Part shown: piece by piece, positions 13,290 to 26,479 of the stretch | How the letters are laid out: the number at the start of each line of letters is the position of its first letter | Position numbering within the stretch: position 1 is the first letter of the stretch | Source: Talpa occidentalis | Taxonomy: Eukaryota > Chordata > Mammalia > Eulipotyphla > Talpidae | DNA length: 64,000 nucleotides | Reading direction: 5' to 3' | Assembly (NCBI RefSeq): GCF_014898055.3 | Contig: NW_023605194.1 | Coordinates: forward strand, 101,997,258 to 102,061,257 | Notes under the pieces: generated by a model | What the model was told of the DNA's origin: nothing | Databases searched by the model: none | What the model saw: only the letters and a program-made list of their open reading frames with translations | Translations under genes and position numbers: made by a program

Positions 13290-13960
13290 ATAAAAAGATA
13301 TTTCTGGGGGTGGAGGAAGAGATGACTAGGCAGAGCACAGAGGATTTATCTGGGCAGTGAAACTACTCTGAATGATATAGTAATGATGGATATGTCATTA
13401 TACATTCGTCCAAACCCACAGAATGTAAAACACCAAGAGTGAACCCTTCCTAAACTATGAACTTTGGGTGATTATAATGTAGCAATAGAAGTTCATCCTT
13501 GGTTTTTTTTAAAAAAAAAGAAAAGAAAAGGGGCCTCCCTGGTGGCGCAAGGGGTTAAGACGCAGCACTATGAAGCAATCCATAGCCACTGCAGCGCTAG
13601 TTCAATCTCCTGCCAGAGAGGTGACCCACATGGCACAGCAGACCTCTCCTGTCTCACCCGCTGCTCCCCTCAGCAGTGTATTTCAGTCAGTCTGCCTGTT
13701 CTGTTCCCCAATCTTGTCTCTGGTGAATCCCCTCATCCCCCACACCTCTGGCCTGTACCTCAGTTTTTGTATGCATAAATAAATAAATCTTTAAAAAAAT
13801 TAAAAAAGAAAAAAAAAAAGAAAAGGCACCATTCAGGCCAGACCTGTTGATAATGAGGATGTGATGCATATGTGGGGGGAGGGGGCATATGGGAAATCTC
13901 TTGCTCCCTGTACAATTTCTCTGTAAACCTAACACTGTTCTAAACAAAGTATTTTTAAAA
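13290..13960 (+). mobile_element. Ancient L1 3' end, interrupted by a SINE
   Basis: The right part (13825-13960: TGATAATGAGGATGTGATGC... GGGGGAGGGGGCATATGGGA... CTGTAAACCTAACACTG... AAGTATTTTTAAAAAA) matches the terminal part of L1M-type 3' UTRs. The left part up to 13520 belongs to the same copy. The SINE at 13531 split it later. Confidence 0.55.
13531..13815 (+). mobile_element. tRNA-derived SINE, type A
   Basis: Full-length copy nested in an old L1 3' end; A-rich flanks (AAAAGAAAAG on both sides) make the duplication hard to delimit. Confidence 0.9.
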
Positions 13961-14419
13961 AAGAGAGACAGAGTGATAGAGAGCGATCTGACAGGTTCAC
14001 CAAGTATGGATTTTGCCACGGGCTGGGAGGCACACATTCAAGGTAGGATTATGATATCAGCTTGTCTCAGTTTTGTTTTATCCTTTTGGAGATGGGAGTT
14101 CCAGGATTGGGAAAGAGAAGACAGATGGTCTCTGCTTGCTGATAGCATAAGTAAAACTGCACTAACTCGGATCCTAGCACTGATTCAAGTTCAGGTAGCC
14201 GGGCTGAGCAAGCTGCTCACCAACCCACTACTCAAAACTGCAGAAGCTGCCCAGTGCTACTTGCCATGTCCCTACAATCTAGAGATCACCCAGAGGTGGA
14301 GTGAGTACAGGGAAGCAGCTGGGGAAGGGACAGATAATATCTAAGTCTCTGACAGTAGTAAAAGCCACCACTTACCAAATTCCTAACACGTGCCGAGAAG
14401 GTGGGGTTTGACTGACATG

Positions 14420-14530
14420 GTATCTCAAGTCTTCTTCACAACAACCATGCAAGAAAAGTGGATTTTACAACCATTTTACAGACCAAAAAAACTCATTCAG
14501 AGAGGACACTCACAAGTGGGGGAAGCAAGT
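14420..14530 (-). mobile_element. MIR SINE remnant
   Basis: GTATCTCAAGTCTTCTTCAC, AACAACCATGCAAGAAAAGTGG, CCATTTTACAGACC and CACTCACAAGTGG fit an antisense MIR. Confidence 0.45.
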
Positions 14531-14618
14531 TTGAAAACTCAAGAATACAAATCCATAACAAGGCCTCTACTCTTGCTGTTAACCCTTGAAATATAGGGTT
14601 AACCCTTGAAATAACCCT

Positions 14619-14795
14619 TCACCAGAGACAGAGTGGGGAGCAGAACAGGCGGATCTACTGAAATACACTGCAGAGGGAAGCAGTGGGCAAGACAGGAGAG
14701 GTCTGCTGCACCACAGGAGTTAGCTCCCTGGCCGGGGGATTAGGATCGAACTGGTGTTGAAGTGGCTGCTGATAGCTTCATGGTGTTGAGAGGCC
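14619..14795 (-). mobile_element. SINE fragment, rearranged
   Basis: Contains the middle and head of the SINE (CACCAGAGACAGAGTGGGGA ... GATAGCTTCATGGTGTTGAG, AGGCCCC) but lacks the AT-rich tail and part of the head. Preceded by a small duplication of AACCCTTGAAATA at 14581 and 14601. Confidence 0.75.
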
Positions 14796-15599
14796 CCTCA
14801 TGTTTTTGTTTTCATCTCAAGCAAGTCTCAATTATTTTCATCTATAAATTATTGTAACTTAATAATCTATAAATCAGCTAATAAAAATACATACCCTCCA
14901 AGGATAACTATGAGACATGAGTGAGAGGATGTGAGTAGAAGCAGCTCGGCACAGGGCCCAGCACATGGTAAACAAGTTTTATTGTCTACAAATATAAGAA
15001 GGATCTTCTTTAAAATTCTTGAGAAGTAGCTATTTATAGGCATCTTAAAAGATTTCACAGAGGCCATTTACATACATATTCTATAATTATGTCTTCACTA
15101 ATTATCAAGGCTTATAAAACAAAAACATCTTTAAAATCACAAATAAGTGGTTATTTGCATTCTAAAGAATTAAATAATTTTATTTTTTTCCTAATTTTAA
15201 TTTTTTTTGTCCAGTCCTTGGCCATATATTTACATGTTTTACTAATATATTCATCTTGTAGGTACCAATTCATGCTTTTGTTTTAATATGGTAATATGTA
15301 TTAATACAGTCTTCACAATCATTTAACCAACATATAATGGTCTGTAAAACTAACATCACAATCTGGCCACTCTCCTGCTATTAGACAACTGTTTAGATTC
15401 TTTATTGATTTTTATCATTACAAATGATAATGTCTAGAAAATACCTCGTGCATGAAAGATTTTGCTTTTAAAAAAAAAATGCAGAGAATTTTTTTTTCTT
15501 TTAAAACACAATCTGCACAACTACCAAGAGTGAGGTGGGGCCTACGGTCTTCATTGTCCCAGCATGTGATTTCTTGAAGGTTCTTCAATCATCTCCACT

Positions 15600-16660
15600 A
15601 AACAGACACTAGCGGCTGCTGTTGGTAGGCACATAAACTGGAGCGTAAAATATCTCCGAAGAGCAATTTGGCATAAATTCCATCCTGGTTCTTTGTCCTA
15701 CATATATACTTGAATTTATGCCTAAGGATCTTCTGACAGGAAGTTCAACATCTCTAACAAAAAGTCTCAAAACAACCTAAATAATCCACCAGTAGGGGAC
15801 TAGTTAAAATTAGTATGCTGAGTTGCACACTAGAATTTACTGGGAGAGGGTTCAATAAAGACCGTGGAAAGTTGAGCCATTTAAAAAGGAACCAGGCCAT
15901 CATGCACATAAGAGGAACTGTCTTATATCAACGAGGCCAAAACACCAACATTCCAAGAAGCCACTAAGAACAAAACTATCCTATCTGATGGGACTGATTA
16001 AAAAGAACTTCTACCTACTTTGTGACCCCTCCTCTTGTCCCTTTTCACTTTGACTCGTTCACAGGACAATTACTTTATCCTCCATTACATTATCCTGCTT
16101 TTTCTCTGTAAGAACTCCAGAACTTCGTTCCTCTTTGGATCATGTCTTGCTTTTCTAACCGGAACCTGGGCTCTGAATTGCAATTCCTTGACCACCACCC
16201 CGCATCCCTCCCTTCAGCCACCCCCAGTAAACACCTTTTACTTTGCCTTTTTAATGACCTCCTATATTTTTAGGTTAATAAGACATGGGCCCCAGAGCAA
16301 AGCAATTTAATCAGGATCTCTAAAGGAGTGGTCTGGGTCTCTCCAAAAGTCTTAAATGGCCAGCCAGACTTGAGACCCACCTGGTTAACTAAAGTATTAT
16401 ACATGCATTTATTCAACAGAACACAAGACAAGTATCAGCAAAATGCAGAAGAATGCGTTCGGCAGCTACCATTTTGTGTGAAGGAAAGACTATTTTCTCT
16501 TGAATTGCACAGACTATTTCTGGAGGGATAGGAAAGAAATTTGTATAATAATGGTGGCTCTGGGAAGAGAGACGAGGGGTGTGAAGTGAGAAGTTTATAT
16601 TTCAGTGCATATCATTTTATACTCTTTGATTTTTAATTAGGAGCATTTAAAAATAATCTT
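15600..16660 (+). mobile_element. Ancient L1 3' region
   Basis: Degraded L1 ORF2/3' UTR landmarks in order: GAGCAATTTGGCATAAATTC, TACATATATACTTGAATTTATGCC, AACCTAAATAATCCACCAGTAGGGGACT, and further right a TGGTGGCTCTGGGAAGAGAG / TTTATACTCTTTGATTTT block. The middle part (15.9-16.3 kb) may be an unrelated insertion. Confidence 0.45.
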
Positions 16661-17533
16661 GAAAAAAATCAAATCCTAATTTAATTTGTAAACAAGTTTC
16701 CAGGCACATAAGGCACTAAGCAACATAAACTATCCCAGGGATCAGGCCCCACAGTTGATGGAATCTCTTGGAGCCCCAACACACTAGAAAAGAAGCAAGT
16801 GGGGTGACCTGCAGCCCCTCTTTGTCCTTAGGGAGGGAGCAGTAGTTCCCACTCCCTCTTCCTGCCCTAGCAACTAACTTACTCAGTGTACCATTCTAAA
16901 GCAAACAAGTTATTCCCTGATATGCTTGGGGAGATGTTTACTCCCCCTGCACTTCCTCACACAGTGTAGGTCATCATTAATGACATATTCATCTGGGGTA
17001 TGGTCTTGTTAAAGAACATATCAGATTCATAAACCCATTTCAAGTTAGTTTCTCAAATGGGAAAATGATATACAGAAAGCAGAGATGACTCCATCTTTTT
17101 TCCAAAGCACTTCATGTAATGTGCAAACACAGTCTCTGCAGGGTGCAGAATACCAATATTGTTTCTATAATTAAGTGTGCTGTATTTTAAATTTGAAAGA
17201 ACCAATTAGCTTATTTCATTCTATAGCTATTTCTGTTTTACCAAACCACATGAGAATTCCAATGAGTTTAATAAGTATAGTACAGAGTTCCGCATTTATC
17301 AACAGTTAATAATTTCAAAGGCTCACAGATATTATTTAAATTAAATATTTTTTCATAAGTCACTTTCAGCAGCTGTGGGTTATGGCTAGCTGGGTCTGAG
17401 ATTCATTAGTTGTTTAGAGGGTGGGTGGCTGGTCCTTTAAAAGTATTTATAATTTGGATACCAGAAAGATAAATTGTTAATTTAAATGCAAAGAAGAAAA
17501 ATTTTTTAATTATCCATAACAAGATTTCTTTTT

Positions 17534-17646
17534 CTTTTTTTTTTTTTTTTTTTTGGTTGGCCGGGCCAGGGAACGAACCGGCACTGCACAGGCTGTGGGC
17601 AGCCTCGCAGCTCAGCGCTCAACCGCTGCGCCACCAGGGAAGGCCC
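17534..17646 (-). mobile_element. Short SINE: tRNA-like head only with poly(A)
   Basis: On the minus strand it runs from GGGCCTTCCCTGGTGGCGCAG through the B box to CCCGGCCAACC and straight into poly(A), omitting the second half of the SINE. Duplication AACAAGATTTCTTTTT (17518-17533) / AACAAGATTCCTTTTT (17647-17662) shows it inserted in this short form. Confidence 0.88.
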
Positions 17647-17785
17647 AACAAGATTCCTTTTTTAAAAATGCTACAATGCATGCAAGAACCATCAATATAG
17701 TTCCCTACCAGAAAATGTTATTTCAAGAAATCAGATTCAGAAATACCAGGGACTCTATAAGGATCACCAGTTTTTCAAACCCTTA

Positions 17786-17811
17786 AATTCATTCATTCAT
17801 TCATTCATTCA
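17786..17811. repeat. (ATTC)n microsatellite
   Basis: Six tandem TTCA units. Confidence 0.9.
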
Positions 17812-20132
17812 GCAGGTATTTATTAGATGCGGCTCTCTGCCAAGACCTGCATTAAACACTACAGTCACTATGGCAGGATTTAAAGAAATCCCGTATCTGT
17901 GCTGTAACCAGAACTGTACATTTCTGTACATACTGTACTTTTCAGTGTATGCTTTAAAAGTGGCATCAAATTTAAAAGATATTCTTGCTATTATTTCTCA
18001 ATCACATTTTATAATAAACCTTGAATGATAAAGAATAGTTAATTAAGAGCTATGATGGTAAGCACACTAAACTTTTTTTCTTTTTCATAACCTCCAGGCT
18101 TTTGAGTGTAAGATAGAAAACAGAAAATGCATAATTTTCTGGGCACAGCAATGAGAGAGTTTTGGCAGTGTGAAGTATTTATAAGGTGTTAAAGGCAGAA
18201 CTGATTATACTGGTGATTCTGTTCCTTCTTCCTAACACATCCTAAATCAACACCTGTTTTGTCTCTTGAGGAATGTGCAGGTTAACAACTAACCTGTCTT
18301 CAACTTGTGAAGAAACAGAGTTGCCATGACAACTGAATGAAAAGTTTAGTTACCAGAATTTATCCAATGAGATACAAAAATCCATTTACCTGATATATGT
18401 ATACTACACTATGCAAATTCTAAATTTTCTGTTTGTTAAACTGTCAGAATAAATGTTAATCTATCCTGTGAAAAGTTTCAAGGGTAAAATATTAAACACA
18501 CCCACCCTTTTGTTACAGTAGACCACAACCAAATTAAATTGAACAGTAACTGACTTAAATCTTGGCAATGCTGCATTTAGAATCACTAGGCCTCCGGCAT
18601 ACCCAAATCCAAAGGAAAGCAGGCACCTCTAAGTTCGGTGTATGATATTCCTTAGTTGTGCTTACTGGTCAAGTAAATTCATGGACATGTCTAATTTCTA
18701 CTAGTCTCTATTATATATCATAACCTAAGATACACTCAAATAAGCGCACAAGCAATTTTCTTAGGGAAGTATGTCCACCATCAATAGTTTAGGTTGTTCA
18801 TATATGCTACATGATTAAATTATTAACTTCCAGCATGCAGCTATCCCTAGTGGGAACCAGATAAGAGATTCCCACCTGATATGCAGGTTCTCAATCTTCA
18901 ATCCATTCCCCTTAGCTCTGGGGAATCTGGGGGATGTGCCTTCTCCCGTAGACACCCTGCATGAACTGGTTGTTATTTTCAATTACACATGAATAGACAA
19001 TGAAAGACCAATGGTTATTGACTTGAAGACGAATTACATCAAATACAGAAATACTCCTAGTTATGATTAAAAAGTCTTAGGTGTGTGGACAAAATCATCC
19101 TCATAAAGCAGAACACATTTTTCTTTACAACACCGTGCTAGCCAAATCCCAGAGTACAATTTACAAATTAAGCAAGATTACAGGGACAGCTAGGAAATAA
19201 AAAAAAAATCTAAACATATTTAGAAATGAAATGCACACAGCTCAAGAGAGGATAATATAATAATCCTAGATCCAGATGCATGCTTATACTAAAATCTCCT
19301 GTAAGAGATTTTATCCACAACAGTCTACTATAAATGGCTGTATTTATTGCACTTAATATCATGTATTATTTCGGCACAAACAGAAAGTGCAATAAGAAAA
19401 AAAAAAATCTGTAGCACAATGTGTGAGGAGGCGCATTGTCCTTTTCACAAGTCCATTATAAGGGCAGCTGGACAGATTCTGGCTGAACACAAGTGGGATG
19501 CCAGCCCATGGCCTCCCATCCCATCCCAGCCTCGCATTCAAGCACTGGTTACAAAAGTGCCTGTGTGGCCCTGAGAAGTGAGTCATGGATGTTCCATTTA
19601 CAGACGGGGTGGAGTTGAGGGAAATCACTATTACATGCCCAGTTAGCTGGAAAAGTCCATCCTGTTTTTCCTCTTTTACATAATAATCATTTTTCATAAA
19701 CCTCAGAGAACAAGTGATAAGTAGGAATTCACCAAATATTTCAGCACTGTTATCCGCAAAGGGAAAGCCTTACTTTTCACCCAAAGATATGATCTCATAA
19801 TGCAGGCCTAACAATTCATACCAGGCAAGAGACTTGTACTATCAGGGTAAGTCATTTATTCCTGTTCGCCCACACCAAGAAAAACAGCGGCTGGAGAAAT
19901 AAGCACAGTACCAACTCTTTAATCAGATTCACCCACCAGGAGTTCACATAGCAGCCAAAGCAGTTCATGAGTGCAGGGACAATGTTTTACGACTTCTTTT
20001 GCCAAGGAAACACAAGTAGAAGTGGCTTTCTTAAGCTGACCTCACAAGTCAGCCCTAAGAAACACAACTTAAAGACAAAACAGCAGTGCTCTCTTCATAC
20101 CTGTCCCCTGTGCATTAAGAGACCACCAGCCT

Positions 20133-20415
20133 ATGGGCCTCCCCTGGTGGCGCAGCGGTTGAGCGCTGGGCTGTGAAGCTGCCCACAGCCTCTGCAGCGC
20201 TGGTTTGATCCCCGGCTGCCAGCGAGGTTCCCACATGGTGCACAGACCTCTCCTGCCGTGCCCACTGCTCCCCTCAGCAGTGTACTTCGTCAGTCTGCCT
20301 GTTCTGTTCTCCGCTCTGGCTCTGGTGAATTCTCTCATCCTTCCGCGCTTCTGACTGTACCCAGAGCTTGTATAAATAAATAAATAAATCTTTAAATTTA
20401 AAAAAAAAAAAAAAG
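20133..20415 (+). mobile_element. tRNA-derived SINE, type B
   Basis: Full-length; duplication AGAGACCACCAGCCT (20118-20132) / AGAGACGACCAGCCT (20416-20430). Confidence 0.93.
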
Positions 20416-20532
20416 AGAGACGACCAGCCTGCCTGGCCCATCTCTCAAGAGCACCTACTAAATTGCATGCCCATGTGTAACACGGCCTATTCACATTTCA
20501 GAACTTGAAAGTGTAATACCTGGTTACTTTTA

Positions 20533-20677
20533 TTTTTATTTTTTTATTTAAATTTTATTTTTATATTCCCCGTACAATTACAACCCCCTTATTTTGACCC
20601 CAAGCCCTCCTTTCCCCGCCCCCCAGCCCCCATAGAGTGTCTCTGGTTCATAATTATTTGTTGATTTTGATATCCTC
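20533..20677 (-). mobile_element. Very short L1 3'-end insert
   Basis: About 145 bp of the same L1 3' UTR as at 38.2 kb and 41.0 kb (shared TATATTCCCC and TTATTTTGACCCCAA blocks), minus orientation, with poly(A) at the left. It is flanked by GTTACTTTTA at 20523-20532 and 20678-20687, a severely 5'-truncated retrotransposition event. Confidence 0.85.
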
Positions 20678-20701
20678 GTTACTTTTAAAATGCCCAATCC
20701 A

Positions 20702-20972
20702 GGCCTCCCTGGTGGCCCAAGGGGTTAAGACGTAACCTATAAGGCTTTCCGCAGCCACTGCAGCATGAGTTCGATCCCCGGCCAGGGAGCTACCCACATG
20801 GCGCAGCAGACCTCTCCTGTCTTGCCTGCTGCTCCCCTCAGCAGTGTATTTCAGTCGATCTGCCTGTTCTGTTCCCCACTCTGTCTCTGGTGAATCCTCT
20901 CACTCCCCACACCTCTGGCCTGTACCCCAGTTCTTGTATGCATAAATAAATAAATCTTTAAACAAAAAACAA
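20702..20972 (+). mobile_element. tRNA-derived SINE, type A
   Basis: Head GGCCTCCCTGGTGGCCCAAG, tail CATAAATAAATAAATC. Perfect duplication AAAATGCCCAATCCA (20687-20701, 20973-20987). It sits immediately beside the short L1 insert at 20533-20677. Confidence 0.94.
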
Positions 20973-22557
20973 AAAATGCCCAATCCAAGACACTTAACTT
21001 ATCCAAGTGCCCTTAAGTCTAAAAGGCTGTGTCACTTTTTTCTAAACATATTTCAAATAAATCTAAATTAAATCTCTCTCCCTCAACTGCCTTCTAAACT
21101 GTGCTCTGTGCTCAGATAAAGGCAATGATGGTCTCCAGTCACCCTGCCCCACTAGTAAAAATTTTATACATCTATATTATCTACAATTATCAGCATCACC
21201 AGTTAAACCGGCCTCCTAATGTTTGTAATGAACTTAGGTTTTAAGTACATTAAAATTCACTGCATATTACTTTCAATAACAGGAAACTAACAGTTATTTT
21301 AACAAAGAGGAAAAATTCTATAAAGAGTTTTTATTAGAATCACATGTCTCCACAAATGTAGTCTTATCCCCTGCCTTATACTGTAAAATACACCAACTAT
21401 TAACATTTAGAATACCTCAAATTACAAAAGTAATACCAATTCATTAGAGCAAAACGCAAACTACCACAAAAAATAAGACACCTCTCGTAAAAGAAAATTT
21501 TCACTCACCCCTACACAACCACTGTTAATACGCTGGTATGCTAATCCTTTCCCACTTTTGCATAATCAATCATATACTCCTATTTTTAAATATTATTCAT
21601 AGAAGCTCACATATATTGTTTTAACTTTTTCTATTGCGAACATTGTGTGTGACTGTATATAGAGACACATCTATACGTGTATGTTTGAGACTGTGTATTA
21701 TACATATATATAAAATGATTTGGTTGCTGCAAATCATCCATTGAGTGACTATATATATAATTTTTTAAACCAACTTTCCTCTTTGGCTAAATAAGATTTC
21801 ATTCTTGATAAGAAAATCTTGCCAATAATTCTGAGAAACAAACACCACACTCTGAACTCCCAGTCACCTCCAAGCAGCTCTGAGTTACAGCCTATTGTGT
21901 GTCTTTAACTGTCCCTGAAAAACTTGGGTTCTTTGCTTCATCACTGACAACATCATGGTAAAAACACACAAACAAAAACATCACTTCAGTTCTGCCTCAA
22001 GTCACTTCTGTACAGAAAGAAAACAGTCTCTGAAAAATGGTTCCATTCTTACAGCCTCAGTCGAATACTGAACTCCTGCCTTACATGGTTCTTGGTAATT
22101 CTCAAAATTACTTTGTACTGCATTTGATACTTGTCCAAAGATACTCGAACTCATTATATCACCTCCTTACCTCCACCCTTTTACTTGGGAGTGGTGCTGT
22201 CACTTTGCAAATAACAAAACTGAGGACCAGAGAAACGAAGAGACGGGTTTGGTCTCCACATCTACATGGTGCATGAGGCAGATCTAAGTCAACAGTCTCC
22301 TCGATCTGTCTTTCATCACATTAGACAGACCAGTTCCTGCTTTGCCTTGGCTAGAAATCTCTACTAACCCCCACAATGTGTGGCTTGCTTCAGGACACGG
22401 GGCTATGAGGTAAGGAGTGTGCCAATAAACCCAAAACAGCAAGCAAGGAAATCTCCAGGAAGACTTTCAGAAAGAGTAAAAAAGATATAAAAAAAAATGC
22501 TATTTGAGTCACTTGTTTTAGGTAAATAGCATTAAAAACATGAGTGTAGTGGAACTA

Positions 22558-22648
22558 ACCTGTGGTTTTTAAAGAATCATCTTCAGCCTACCTTAGACAC
22601 ATCTTGTCTAAAGCCTTGCACGCTGAGAGCTGGTGGTGGGAGGGGATG
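22558..22648 (+). repeat. Left arm of a perfect 91-bp inverted repeat
   Basis: Starts ACCTGTGGTTTTTAAAGAAT and ends GGTGGGAGGGGATG. Its exact reverse complement is at 22863-22953 after a 214-bp spacer. The sequence matches no SINE, L1 or LTR family in the window. Confidence 0.97.
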
Positions 22649-22862
22649 AAGCATCTCATGCAAGGACGAGAATGAGAGCTCTGGAGCGTGTGCTTCCTGT
22701 CCTGAAAGCGTACATTTACTCTTCCGCAAAGTTTGAATTCTCTTTTTCTGATAGTTTCCAATGTGTTGTTCACTGATTATTCATCTTGGTTAGAGTCTGT
22801 TGTCCTCTAGATTACAAACTGCAGTAAGTGGGACCACAGGTGTCCCACCGTCACCTGCACAG

Positions 22863-22953
22863 CATCCCCTCCCACCACCAGCTCTCAGCGTGCAAGGCTT
22901 TAGACAAGATGTGTCTAAGGTAGGCTGAAGATGATTCTTTAAAAACCACAGGT
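22863..22953 (-). repeat. Right arm of the perfect 91-bp inverted repeat
   Basis: Starts CATCCCCTCCCACCACC and ends AAAAACCACAGGT; base-for-base reverse complement of 22558-22648. Transcribed as part of FNIP2 intron 1 it could fold into a long hairpin. Confidence 0.97.
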
Positions 22954-23226
22954 CGAGCACGAAGCCATGAGCTAATTTGCTCGTGTTGTTTGCTAATGGT
23001 GATAAGTAGATGAAATTACACCAAACCTGTAACAGAGAACTTAATTTTTTTCTTACAGAACAGGGCTTAGCGCTAACTGGGTCATTTGGCCTTAAGTATT
23101 TAGGAATGGAGGGAAGAAGGAGCCGAGTCTACTCTTTCCAGCATTTATACAACTCACTACCAAGCAACTGAAATGCTTTTATGTACTCCTCATATCCCAG
23201 GTGAGATGTATGTACACACATATGTA

Positions 23227-23247
23227 GACACACACACACACACACAC
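23227..23247. repeat. (CA)n microsatellite
   Basis: About ten CA units following ACATATGTAGA. Confidence 0.9.
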
Positions 23248-23384
23248 TCTTACTCACATCATTTAATTGGTCTAAAATCAAACATTTGACACCCCAAGAT
23301 CTTTCTCACCTCCTTATTGCATATACATTTTAGGTGGAAACTGATTTACTAATTTATCAGGGACGTTAAAAAATACACAACATT

Positions 23385-23650
23385 GGGCCTCCCCGGTGGT
23401 GCAGCGGGTTGAGCACGGCACTGTGAAGCTGTCCACAGCCTCTGTAGCTAGGGTTTGATCCCGGCCCGCTAGGGAGCTATCCACATGGCACGGCAGACCT
23501 CTCCTGCCTCGCCCACTGCTTCCTTCAGCAGTGTATTTTGTCAGTCTGCCTGTTCTGTTCCCCACTCTGTCTCTGGTGAATCCTCTCACCCTCCCACCCA
23601 TCTGGCCTGTACCCAGGCTCTTGTAGGCATAAATAAATAAATCTTTTTTT
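23385..23650 (+). mobile_element. tRNA-derived SINE, type B-like
   Basis: Head GGGCCTCCCCGGTGGTGCAG, tail CATAAATAAATAAATC. Duplication near AAAAAATACACAACATT (23368-23384) / AAAAAGTACACAACACT (23651-23667). Confidence 0.92.
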
Positions 23651-24382
23651 AAAAAGTACACAACACTTTCATATAAAACTTCAAACTTGAAGCACGTGTG
23701 AAAATGATCAGGTGTACATACTGTGGCTTTGCAAAGTCCCTATGTGAACATCTGACAAGGGAACAGAGACCCCAGTTTGACCTCGACCTAGCTACCAGAT
23801 AAACCATTTCTTTTTTGTTCAAAAACTTATTTGGAAACAAAGCATTGTTCAAATATATATTTATATATCAATTAATTAAAAGTAAACACATTCTGAATAC
23901 CGGCAGATAAAAAAATTCTCTCAATTTTATAAGACCACAATGCAATTTTATAACTTTAAATAGACATTCACTTCAAAAATAGCAGTCATATAGTGTTCCT
24001 TATTTCTCCCAAAACATGTAAATTCAATGTCTTTTGAGTCCTCTTCAGTTTTCCTGGTAACCTATTTCTTCAGTTATGAGAGCCTAAAAGAATACACAAG
24101 GAACCATGATGTGATGTGATGGTCCTCTTTCTCAGGTGGAATGTCAGGAAGCAAGAAGATCTGGAAACAAACTATGATACCAGACTTGACAACAAATTTC
24201 CTCTCTCATCAACTATGATATGTGACACTGAGGAATGAGAGAAGAGAAAGAAACCCCAGCAGGGCAAAATTTGGTGAAGGGGACAATTCAGAGAAGTTTA
24301 AAGTAACTAAGTGAAAGTCCACCAGGAAAAGAGAAAAGACACAAAAGTCTTCCACAAATGCTAAAGCAAAACCAAACAATGG

Positions 24383-24383
<1 letters not shown>

Positions 24384-24429
<46 letters not shown>

Positions 24430-24437
24430 TATATATA
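24384..24437. repeat. (AT)n(AC)n(AT)n microsatellite
   Basis: About 15 AT units, then about 7-8 AC units, then a short AT run. Confidence 0.95.
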
Positions 24438-26079
24438 CAGTAAGATCTCATTTTTACTTAGATTGCCCCCCCAAATATTTGTTAATATATGCTATAAAAT
24501 TGCCCCAAGTCAACATGACTCCTCAGGGGGCCTTTCATTCAACAAGTTACATCCTATTCTTAAACACGCTGAAGAATGCAAATTCTAGGAAAACTAGATT
24601 TCCAATCTAAGGTTTTTACCTTAACTCTCTGAAATCCAGTCACTTATAAAGTGGGTGGCCATGAGCATCTCTTTCCCGCCCAAAAAGCAAAGGCCAGGTC
24701 CTATTTGATACAGTCTGGTAACATTAAGCATAAGGTGATTATTTTGCAGGGCAAGAAAGGAAATTTTTCCCAGGAAGGCGGTGCAGCATGGCTGAGTTGG
24801 GCCAGGTAAGAAGATCAGGAAGAAAGCTTTTTGGGGGTGCCCTTCGCTGGTCTGGTGTGTGCTGGCTGATGTGTCCCCAACTGCCTGGGTCTTTACTGAC
24901 ATCTGCTACTTCTTTTTCCAGGATGGCCCCAAGCAGAGACACTTTTGTGGATCCTCATGAAGTCAGAAAGAACTGAGATCTCCAGTTCTTTCAAAGACAT
25001 CGACAGCACCTCAAAAACACGCAGAAAATCCTAACAAGGTAAGAAAAAATAAGCAAACAAAAAACAGTGCTGGCACGGTACCATGATCTTTGTTATACAC
25101 CAATGGGAACTCAGAACACCACTCAACATGTTCCCACAAAGGGGGAATGAATTTCCCTAATATGGCCAGGGCCTAAATATAGCCATAATTTTTGTGCTCA
25201 AAACACACTCAGTTAAACTTGTGGATGGAGGAAATGGTGGTGGGCAACTGGGCAAGAGAGCACAGGAAACAGTGGCAGCATGACACCGCTCTCCACCAGC
25301 ATTAGAAAGGCTTTAAATGTCCTTGACAAGGGCGGCCAAAGTAAAGAGGCCAGTGACACACATGCCCATTTCTTTGCAGGCTCTGTTCCCCGGACCCTGT
25401 CTGGATTACTCATTACTCGGGGTGAAAGAAGAAATTACATACCCTGGGCCTGAAGTAATTCTACCATTCTCAGAAGGAATATGGCATCCCTGGTACTGAA
25501 AGCAGCAAAAAGAATACAATAGAATTCCCTGCTCACATTGTAAGAATTCAGAAGCCTCAAGGAAACAGGAGAATCTAACTAGAGGAGTTTAAAGTCCTCA
25601 CAATTTACCTGCCAAACACCACCACACACCCACACAAACACACACCCCACAAATGTAAATTATTGGTATTTAATGTTCACACACCAGCAGTGAAGGGCTG
25701 TGTGTGCTTTACCTGAACGGAGTTCAGGTTCTAAAAGCAAAATCTAGAACTTAAAAGTTAATCCAAAATTTGTTCAAAGTTTCCTCTGAAACTTTTTAAA
25801 AGGCTTATAAAACTGTGTCCAGACTTGGTTAATAGTAAACTGGTTTTGCAAAACATTTTAGCCAGAAATGCACCTAGCAGAGTGTTGGGGGTTGGAAATA
25901 GATGCTCACTTAAAAAAAAAATGCTGGGGAAAAAAAGGCTAAGAGTAAATACGTGAACTTTTAGATGAAAGTTTGCTGAAAGGTCATCTTTAAAGCATCT
26001 TTTAAAAATTAGCCCTGGAAAGCAGGCTAGCACGGAGATTTAGAGGACTGGACTCTGTAGGGTCCAACTAACTGGGTCT

Positions 26080-26230
26080 AGTTGTGGATCTTGGGCAAGC
26101 TGAGTTCTCTGTGACTGCAAGTCTCCTCATCTGTGAAGTGGGAGTTACAGCCCTCACGGGCTGACGAGAAATAGACGAGAGACATCGACAGACAGCATCT
26201 CAAACCGTGAAGGCTCAATAAACGCGAGCA
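26080..26230 (+). mobile_element. MIR SINE remnant beside the FNIP2 promoter
   Basis: CTTGGGCAAGCTGAGTTCTC, TCTCCTCATCTGTGAAGTGG and a following GAGACATC...GAAGGCTCAATAAACG part fit a sense MIR. Confidence 0.6.
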
Positions 26231-26479
26231 ATGAGGAGGTCGAATCCCTGCATTACACGCATCAGCTTCGTTCCATTGAAACCTCAGCCATTTCCTAAAA
26301 GCACCGAAGCCCCCCTCTGCACACATCATGCGGCAGGAACCTCCCAGGGCTGTGGAAACCGCACACCTCCATTCATGCGCCCGAGAGCCTGCCAGGGAGA
26401 GCAAGAAAGGGGGGGGGGGGAGCACGCCTTTTGGGGGCCGCGGCTGCTTCCCAACTTCGAAACGCTGTCACGCACACAA

